NCBI GenBank assembly: GCA_963833115.1
Contig: CAWHWS010000002.1
Location: 62,001 to 126,000 of the forward strand
From: Hasllibacter sp963833115
Lineage (GTDB): Bacteria > Pseudomonadota > Alphaproteobacteria > Rhodobacterales > Rhodobacteraceae
Direction: 5' to 3'
Length of the DNA stretch: 64,000 nt
Shown here: positions 58,023-64,000 of the stretch, piece by piece
Numbering within the stretch: position 1 is the first letter of the stretch
Layout of the letters: each line of letters starts with the position of its first letter
Notes under the pieces: generated by a model
Databases searched by the model: none
Told to the model about the DNA's origin: nothing
Seen by the model: the letters and a program-made list of their open reading frames with translations, nothing else
Program-made: the position numbers and the translations under genes

Positions 58023-59138
58023 ATGCGCGCGCGACGCTTCGACCGAAAGTGCCTCGGGGCCGCGATCCTCCTGGCCATGGCCGCCGGCGCACCCGCGCAG
58101 GACGCGGCCGACCTCACGCCGTCGGGCGATCCGCGCCCCCTGCCGGCCGTGCGCCTCGTCGAGCCTGGGGCGGCCGCCGCGCGGGACGCGCGCCGCTTCT
58201 TCGGACGGATCGCGGCGCGCGAGACGGTGCCGCTCTCGTTCGAGGTCGGCGGGCGGCTGATCGAGTTCCCCGTCCTCGAGGGCTCGCGGGTGGAGGCCGG
58301 AGGCGTGGTCGCGCGCCTCGATCCGGATCCCTTCGCCCGCGCCGCCGAGCGCGCAGAGCTCGCCCTGGAGCAGGCCGAGCGCGACAGCGAACGCGCCCGC
58401 CGCCTGGCCGCGTCCAACGTCGCCTCCGAGGTCCGCGCCGAGGACGCGCGCACCGCCCGCGACCTGGCCGACGTGGGGCTGCGCGACGCGCGCGAGGCTC
58501 TGGCCGACAGCGTGCTCACCGCGCCCTTCGACGGCATCGTCGCCCAACGCATCGCCGAGACCTTCTCCAACGTCGAGCCCGGACGCCCGATCCTGCGCCT
58601 CCACGACATGAGCGAGGTCCGCGTCGAGATCGAGATCCCCGAGCGGGTCCTGCTCAGGGCGGGCGATCCGCATGCCATCGCCTTCACCGGCGAGCGGCCG
58701 GACGGCGCGCGCGTGCGCCTGCGCCTGGTCGAGTTCGAGGCCCAGACGGGCCGCGTCGGACAGAGCTTCCGCGTCGCGCTGGCCCTGCCGGACGAGGCGG
58801 CCGGCGGGCTGATCCCCGGCGCCACGATGACGGTGGTCGCCGAGCTGCCGGCCACCCCCGCGACCGCGACCGTGCCGATGGGCGCGATCCTCGCGGGCTC
58901 GGGCGAGGCGTGGGGCGTGATGGTCTTCCGTCCCGGCGACGAGCGCGGGGGCGAGGGCGAGGGCCGGGACCGGGGCCGCGTCGAGCGGCGCGCCGTCCGC
59001 GTGACCGCCGAACGCGGCACGGCCTTCGAGGTCGAAGGCCTGGCCGCCGGAGAGCGGATCGTCGCGGCGGGCGCGCACCTCCTGACGGACGGGCAGGAGG
59101 TGCGCGTCTACGAGGGCCTCACCGTGGAGCAGCCGTGA
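58023..59138 (+). CDS. RND efflux periplasmic adaptor (membrane fusion protein)
   Basis: This 371-residue HlyD/AcrA-like adaptor links the inner-membrane pump to an outer-membrane channel. It has a signal region (AAILLAMAAGAPAQD), a lipoyl-like half (FEVGGRLIEFPVLEGSRVEAGGVVARLD), a coiled coil (about residues 100-150) and the second lipoyl half (SVLTAPFDGIVAQRIAETFSNVEPG), then a beta-barrel domain. A GTG at 58011 is an alternative start. Its TGA overlaps the pump ATG. Confidence 0.9.
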   Translation: MRARRFDRKCLGAAILLAMAAGAPAQDAADLTPSGDPRPLPAVRLVEPGAAAARDARRFFGRIAARETVPLSFEVGGRLIEFPVLEGSRVEAGGVVARLDPDPFARAAERAELALEQAERDSERARRLAASNVASEVRAEDARTARDLADVGLRDAREALADSVLTAPFDGIVAQRIAETFSNVEPGRPILRLHDMSEVRVEIEIPERVLLRAGDPHAIAFTGERPDGARVRLRLVEFEAQTGRVGQSFRVALALPDEAAGGLIPGATMTVVAELPATPATATVPMGAILAGSGEAWGVMVFRPGDERGGEGEGRDRGRVERRAVRVTAERGTAFEVEGLAAGERIVAAGAHLLTDGQEVRVYEGLTVEQP

Positions 59139-62100
59139 TGATGAAGGTCATCGCCCGGGTCTCGGTCACACGGCCCATCTACGCCTGGATCGCGATCCTC
59201 TTCGCCCTCGTCGGCGGCACCTTCGGCTACGTCAACGTGGGCAAGCTCGAGGATCCGATCTTTACCCTGAAATCCGCGCTGGTGATCACCCCCTACCCCG
59301 GCGCGACGGCGGCGGAGGTCGCGATCGAGGTCTCCGAGCCGCTGGAGTCGGAAATCCAGCAGATGGGCGAGGTCGACCACATCACCTCGCGCAACGCGCC
59401 GGGGATCTCGGCGATCGAGGTCGAGATCGGCGACCGGTTCGACGGCGGCGACCTGCCCCAGATCTGGGACGACCTGCGCGACCGGGTCGAGAACGCGCGC
59501 GCCCTCCTGCCGGACGGCGCCCTGCCCTCGACGGTGAACGACGACTTCTCGGATGTCTACGGCATCTACTACGCCGTCTCCGCGCCCGGCTACTCCGACG
59601 CCGACATCTGGGAGATCGCGAGCTTCCTGCGCCGCGAGGTCCTCACGGTGGACGGCGTCTCGAACGCGCAGCTCCTCGGCCTGCCCGAGGAGGCGATCTT
59701 CGTCGACGTCGACAACCAGATCGTGAACAGCCTCGGCGTGCCGCCCGGCGCGGTCCTGGGCGCCATCGCGGCGGCCACGGAGATCGTCCCCACGGGCACC
59801 GCCGACCAGCCCGGCCGCTCGCTCATCATCGACGCGCCTCGCGGCGACGACGACGTGGCCGAGCTCGCCGGCATCAGCCTGGGCCTGGACGGCGAGATCG
59901 TCGCCCTGGCGGACTTCGCCGAGCTCTCTCGCGGGCCCGTCGACGATCCCTCCCATATCGTGCGCCATGACGGGGTGGAGGCGTTCACCCTGGGGGTCGC
60001 CGGCCTGACGAGCCGCAACATCGTCGACGTCGGGCACGCCGTGGAGGCGCGCCTGGACGCCGTCGCCTCGCAGCTCCCCCTGGGCGTGGAGATCGCGCCG
60101 ATCTACGAGCAGCACCGCGTCGTGGGCGAGGCCTCGGGCGAGTTCCTAGGCTCGCTGGCGCTCTCCGTGGGCATCGTGATCGGCGTGCTCATGCTCTTCA
60201 TGGGCTGGCGGGCGGCGGCGGTGGTCGGCGCCTCGCTCCTGCTGACCTTGATGGCGACCTTCCTCGCGATGTACGTCTTCGACATCAAGGTCGAGCGCAT
60301 CAGCCTGGGCGCCCTCATCATCGCGATGGGGATGCTGGTCGACAACGCCATCGTCGTGGCCGAGGGGATGCAGCAGAAGATGCGGACCGGCACACCGGCG
60401 GCGGAGGCGGCCGAGGACGCGGCCGGGCGCACCGGCCTGCCGCTCCTGGGCGCGACCGTGATCGGGATCATGGCCTTCGCCGGCATCGGGCTGAGCCCCG
60501 ACGCCTCGGGCGAGTTCCTGTTCTCGCTCTTCGCGGTGATCGGCCTGTCCCTGATGCTGTCCTGGATCTTCGCCATCACCGTCACGCCGCTCCTGGGGCG
60601 CTACGTCTTCCGCCTCGGCGGGCTCGACGCGGGCGAGGATCCGTATGGCGGTCCGGTCTTCCGCGCCTACCGGAGCGTCGTTCGGCTGGCCCTGCGCCTG
60701 CGCTGGCTGGTGATCGCGGGGCTGCTCGCGGTCACGGCTGCCTCCTTCGCCCTCTTCGGCCAGGTGACGCAGCAGTTCTTCCCGCCCGCCTCCACGCCGA
60801 TCTTCTACCTCGAGTACAAGGCCGCGCAGGGCGGCTCGATCCAGCGCACGTCCCAAGACCTGCGCACGGTCGAGGACTGGTTGCTGGCGCGCGACGACGT
60901 CGCCTCCGTCACCTCCAGCGCGGGCCGCGGCCTGAGCCGGTTCCTCCTGACCTACGAGCCCGAGAGCCCCGAGCCGTCCTATGGCGAGCTGGTCGTCCGC
61001 ACGCCCGAGGTCGAGATGATCCCGGACCTGCGCCGCGAGCTCGACCGCTTCGTCGCCGAGGCCCTGCCCTGGGCCACGGTGACGACCAAGCGCATCATCT
61101 ACGGCCCCACCGTCCCCGCCGACGTCGAGGCGCGGTTCTCCGGCCCCGACCCCGACGTGCTGCGGACGCTGGCCGAGGAGGCGCGGAGCGTCATGCGCAC
61201 CGCCACGCGGAGCCTGCACACGGAGGTGATCGACTGGCACGAGCGGGAGCCGGTGGTGCGCCCCATCTTCGCCACCGACCGCGCGCAGGCGATGGGCATC
61301 TCGCGCGCCGACGTCGCGACCGGCGTCGCCCTCGTGACCGACGGCATCCCGGCCGGCGTCCTGCGCGAGCGCGACCGACGGATCGACATCGTCCTGCGCA
61401 GCGACGCGCGGGCGCCTGCCGCGCCCGGCGCCCTCCTCGACCAACCGGTCTGGTCGCCCGCCACGAACGGCTACGTCCCCCTGGCTCAGGCGATCGACGG
61501 GTTCGAGGTGATCGCCCGCGACACCCTCCAATGGCGCCGGGACCGCGTGCCGACCATCACGGTGCAGGCCAACGTCATCGAGGGACTGACCCCGCCCACG
61601 GTCCTGGCCGAGGTGCGCCCGGCCATCGAGGCGATCGACCTGCCGGACGGCTACGCCCTCGAATGGGGGGGCGAGTACGAGAGCGCCTCCCAGGCCCAGG
61701 CCTCCCTGGGCCGTCAGATGCCCCTCAGCTTCGGGACCATGCTGCTGATCACGGTGCTCCTCTTCGGCGCGCTGCGGCAGACGGCGGTGATCTGGACCAT
61801 CGTGCCCATGGCCGTAAACGGCGCGGCTCTCGGGCTCTACTTCACCGGCCTGCCGTTCAGCTTCACGGCCCTCCTCGGGCTCCTGAGCCTGTCGGGCATG
61901 CTCATCAAGAACGCCATCGTCCTCGTCGAGGAGATCGACCTGCAGAAGGCCGAGGGCCGGCCCCAATCCCAGGCCATCGTCGAGGCGTCGACCTCGCGCC
62001 TGCGCCCCGTCGTCCTCGCCGCCGCCACCACGATCCTCGGCATGCTGCCGCTCCTGGCGGACAGCTTCTTCGCCGCCATGGCCGTGACGATCATGGCCGG

Positions 62101-62251
62101 GCTCGGCTTCGCCTCCGTGCTGACCCTGATCGGCGTGCCGGTCCTCTACCACACCTACCTGCGCGCGGAGCGGCGGGCGGAGGCGGACGGCGCGGCCGCC
62201 CCGAAGGCCGGCCCGGCGCCGCGCCGGCGCCTCGAGCTCGCGGCCGAATGA
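59138..62251 (+). CDS. RND-family efflux pump (AcrB-like)
   Basis: This inner-membrane proton-driven exporter has 1037 residues. The N-terminal helix is followed by GKLEDPIFTLKSALVITPYPGATAAEV. Twelve membrane segments surround two large periplasmic loops. Helix 4 shows GALIIAMGMLVDNAIVVAEGM with the proton-relay Asp and GLPLLGATVIG; the later LSLSGMLIKNAIVLVEEI mirrors it. It resembles the hydrophobic/amphiphilic exporter group; substrates cannot be predicted. No outer-membrane channel gene follows. Confidence 0.93.
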   Translation: MMKVIARVSVTRPIYAWIAILFALVGGTFGYVNVGKLEDPIFTLKSALVITPYPGATAAEVAIEVSEPLESEIQQMGEVDHITSRNAPGISAIEVEIGDRFDGGDLPQIWDDLRDRVENARALLPDGALPSTVNDDFSDVYGIYYAVSAPGYSDADIWEIASFLRREVLTVDGVSNAQLLGLPEEAIFVDVDNQIVNSLGVPPGAVLGAIAAATEIVPTGTADQPGRSLIIDAPRGDDDVAELAGISLGLDGEIVALADFAELSRGPVDDPSHIVRHDGVEAFTLGVAGLTSRNIVDVGHAVEARLDAVASQLPLGVEIAPIYEQHRVVGEASGEFLGSLALSVGIVIGVLMLFMGWRAAAVVGASLLLTLMATFLAMYVFDIKVERISLGALIIAMGMLVDNAIVVAEGMQQKMRTGTPAAEAAEDAAGRTGLPLLGATVIGIMAFAGIGLSPDASGEFLFSLFAVIGLSLMLSWIFAITVTPLLGRYVFRLGGLDAGEDPYGGPVFRAYRSVVRLALRLRWLVIAGLLAVTAASFALFGQVTQQFFPPASTPIFYLEYKAAQGGSIQRTSQDLRTVEDWLLARDDVASVTSSAGRGLSRFLLTYEPESPEPSYGELVVRTPEVEMIPDLRRELDRFVAEALPWATVTTKRIIYGPTVPADVEARFSGPDPDVLRTLAEEARSVMRTATRSLHTEVIDWHEREPVVRPIFATDRAQAMGISRADVATGVALVTDGIPAGVLRERDRRIDIVLRSDARAPAAPGALLDQPVWSPATNGYVPLAQAIDGFEVIARDTLQWRRDRVPTITVQANVIEGLTPPTVLAEVRPAIEAIDLPDGYALEWGGEYESASQAQASLGRQMPLSFGTMLLITVLLFGALRQTAVIWTIVPMAVNGAALGLYFTGLPFSFTALLGLLSLSGMLIKNAIVLVEEIDLQKAEGRPQSQAIVEASTSRLRPVVLAAATTILGMLPLLADSFFAAMAVTIMAGLGFASVLTLIGVPVLYHTYLRAERRAEADGAAAPKAGPAPRRRLELAAE

Positions 62252-62257
62252 CCGCCT

Positions 62258-63367
62258 TCAGGTGAACGGCACGTCGCACAGGCGCGCCGGCAGGGCGCGT
62301 CCGTCCGGCAGGTGGAGGAGGGCACCCTCCGCCTCCGCCGCCTCCCGCTTCATGAGCGCCAGGCCGATCGTCTCGCCGAACCGGGGCGAGCGGACCGCCG
62401 AGCCGAGCCGCCCGACCTCCTCGCCGTCCAGGGTCAGGGGCCAGGCCTCGTCCAGCGGCGGGCACGGGTCGAGGTCCACCCGCACCCCCCGCGGGACGCG
62501 CGCCGGCCCGTCCGCCGCGATCCGGCGCAGCGCCTCGAGGCCCACGCATTCGATCTCCCCGTCGAGGCGGCAGAGCTTCCCGAGCCCCATCTCCAGCGGG
62601 TCGTTCTGGGCGTTCATGTCCGTGCCGTAGCCGAGCATCCCCGCCTCGATCCAGTCCGCGGCGATGGGCGCGCCCGGCGCGATCGAATGGGGCCGCCCGG
62701 CCGCCATCACCGCATCCCAGAGCGCGGGGCCGAGATGGGCGCCGTCCAGGTAGATCTCGAACCCGTCCTGGCTCGAATAGCCCGACCGCGCGACGAGCTG
62801 GCCCGTGCCCTCGAACTCGACATGCGTGAACCCGTAGAACTTCAGCTCGCGCATCGCCTCCCCGAAGAGGGCGACCATGACCGCCTCGGCCTTCGGCCCC
62901 TGCACCGCCAGCGGGCTGACGTCCGGCTCGAAGGCGCGCGCGTCCAGCCCCCGCCCGGCGATCAGGCCCTTCACCCAGAGGAGCAGGTCGCTGTCGGCGA
63001 TGGACAGCCAGTAGCGGTCCTCCGCGAGCTTGAGGAGGACCGGATCGTTCAGCATCCCGCCGTCCGCGTCGACGATGGGCGCGTAGTAGCAGCGCCCGAC
63101 CTTCGCCCGGCGCAGGTCGCGCGGCGTCATCCACTGCACGAGCCAGGCGGCGTCCGGCCCGGTGACCTCCACCTGCCGCTCGGCCGCGACGTCCCAGATC
63201 TGCACGTGCTCGTGCAGATGGCGGTAGGCCTCCTCCGCCGTCATGCCGAAGGACTTGGGCAGCAGCATGTGGTTGTAGACCGAATAGCCGTCCACGCCCG
63301 CCGCCTCGACGCGGTCCGTATACGGCGTCCGGCGCAACCGGCGCGACGGCATGAGCGCCGCGCTCAC
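62258..63367 (-). CDS. DmdA-like aminomethyltransferase-fold protein (DMSP demethylase family)
   Basis: This tetrahydrofolate-dependent GcvT-fold protein has 369 residues. Its N-terminal half matches the dimethylsulfoniopropionate demethylase DmdA of Ruegeria as I recall it: PSRRLRRTPYTDRVEAAGVDGYSVYNHMLLP, HEHVQIWDVAAERQVEV, DADGGMLNDPVLLKLA and FEPDVSPLAVQGPKAE. True DmdA starts marine DMSP breakdown, but related proteins act on other methyl donors (dimethylglycine, sarcosine), so the substrate is uncertain. The start is GTG 63367 or ATG 63352. Confidence 0.78.
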   Translation of the reverse strand: MSAALMPSRRLRRTPYTDRVEAAGVDGYSVYNHMLLPKSFGMTAEEAYRHLHEHVQIWDVAAERQVEVTGPDAAWLVQWMTPRDLRRAKVGRCYYAPIVDADGGMLNDPVLLKLAEDRYWLSIADSDLLLWVKGLIAGRGLDARAFEPDVSPLAVQGPKAEAVMVALFGEAMRELKFYGFTHVEFEGTGQLVARSGYSSQDGFEIYLDGAHLGPALWDAVMAAGRPHSIAPGAPIAADWIEAGMLGYGTDMNAQNDPLEMGLGKLCRLDGEIECVGLEALRRIAADGPARVPRGVRVDLDPCPPLDEAWPLTLDGEEVGRLGSAVRSPRFGETIGLALMKREAAEAEGALLHLPDGRALPARLCDVPFT

Positions 63368-63578
63368 GTCCGGCCCCCGGTCCCGGCGCCGCGCGTTCGC
63401 TCCACGATCTCGACCGCCATATGCGCGCCCTCCCCTTCGGGCGGAACCATAGGATGCGGAGCGCGCGGGGCGAACCCCTTCGGGCACGGGATCGACAGGC
63501 CGGCCCGATCCTGGCTAAGCCCGGCGCGACGCGGACCGCGGAGGGCGCAGGGTTGGACCGGACCGACAGGAGGGCCGC

Positions 63579-64000
63579 GTGAGCGCCGATCGCGCCCGCA
63601 TCGTGCACGAGGCCTTCCGCCGCCGGGTCCTGGCCGGCGACCTGCCGCCCGGCGCCCCGCCCGGAGCCTCCCTCACCCATGCGGACGCCGCCGCCCTGTT
63701 CGGCGCCCAGTGCCTGAGCCGCGCGCTCGACCTCACCGCCCGCGCCATGCAGGCCGCCGGCACGGGCTACTACACGATCGGCTCGTCCGGGCATGAGGGG
63801 ATGGCCGCCGTCGCGCACGCCCTGCGCCCGGACGACATCGCCTTCCTCCACTACCGGGACGCCGCGTTCCAGATCGCCCGCGCCGGGCAGGTGCCGGGCC
63901 AGGATTCGGCGCGCGACATGCTCCTCTCCTTCGCCTGCGCGGCGGACGACCCGATCTCCGGCGGGCGCCACAAGGTGCTGGGCTCGCGCGCCCTGAACAT
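63579..64000 (+). CDS. Thiamine-diphosphate 2-oxoacid dehydrogenase E1 (partial, N-terminal)
   Basis: The first 140 residues are visible; the gene runs off the window. GTG 63579 follows aggaggg. The segment TGYYTIGSSGHEGMAAVAHALRPDDIAFLHYRD and SGGRHKVLGSRALNI match the start of the alpha part of E1 components (branched-chain or fused alpha/beta 2-oxoacid dehydrogenases). The E2-binding and ThDP motifs are not reached. It is divergent from the DmdA-like gene across a 211-base gap. Confidence 0.75.
   Translation, partial: MSADRARIVHEAFRRRVLAGDLPPGAPPGASLTHADAAALFGAQCLSRALDLTARAMQAAGTGYYTIGSSGHEGMAAVAHALRPDDIAFLHYRDAAFQIARAGQVPGQDSARDMLLSFACAADDPISGGRHKVLGSRALN

Noticed and set aside
57812..59137. 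Upstream extension of the RND pump frame over the adaptor gene
   Set aside because: Out-of-frame shadow of the adaptor; the pump clearly begins at ATG 59138.

Overview
This is a chromosomal window from a very GC-rich alphaproteobacterium, almost certainly of the Rhodobacterales (Rhodobacteraceae/Roseobacter lineage). The gene orders glnD-murJ-rhomboid-trpS and mcl2-nnrU-mch-sdhCDA-sdhB // mdh-sucC-sucD-sucA-sucB-lpd resemble the Rhodobacter sphaeroides arrangement as I remember it. The window also has H-NS/HvrA-type, TIGR02186, TIGR02300 and DmdA-like proteins, all familiar in this group. Start-stop overlaps of the ATGA/GTGA kind are frequent, and several starts are GTG or TTG.

Layout. 1-8.0 kb is housekeeping: the 3' end of glnD, murJ, a rhomboid-like protein without catalytic residues, trpS, an endonuclease III, a branched-chain aminotransferase, UspA, an Nfu-type Fe-S scaffold, a small conserved protein, tsaB and rimI. 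8.1-15.5 kb is a BMP-type nucleoside/purine ABC transporter operon. It is interrupted by a DUF262/HNH nuclease-like gene and by a LysE-family exporter, and its last permease is frame-disrupted. 15.5-23.6 kb holds a TauE/SafE exporter with a TIGR02186 protein, a RecD-like helicase, a luxI/luxR quorum-sensing pair with a small partner ORF, a PlsB-like acyltransferase, an H-NS-like protein and deoD.

23.6-46.5 kb is a TCA-cycle locus. The minus-strand arm carries mcl2-nnrU-mch (ethylmalonyl-CoA pathway) and the succinate dehydrogenase genes. The plus-strand arm carries mdh, sucCD, sucAB and lpd. Five genes that look like cell-surface modification functions (a glycosyltransferase, three sulfotransferase-like proteins and an FkbM methyltransferase) sit between these metabolic genes, often translationally coupled to them. 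Two tiny overlapping membrane-protein genes follow sucB.

46.5-50.5 kb has a YgjP-like metallopeptidase, a TIGR02300 protein, tRNA-Ala(GGC), fumarylacetoacetase and homogentisate dioxygenase (tyrosine breakdown). 50.7-57.2 kb is a catabolic operon: a ribose-type ABC importer, a short-chain dehydrogenase, a split DhaK/DhaL-type ketose kinase and an RpiB-like isomerase. This set fits tetritol/tetrulose use. 57.3-62.3 kb is a TetR regulator divergent from an RND efflux pair, with a clear palindromic operator between them. The window ends with a DmdA-like (DMSP demethylase family) gene and the start of a thiamine-diphosphate dehydrogenase E1.

Three genes (murJ, the second BMP permease and the glycosyltransferase) show likely frame breaks next to GC-rich runs or short repeats. 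Either the assembly has small indel errors or these genes are decaying. No CRISPR array, insertion sequence, prophage or rRNA was seen.
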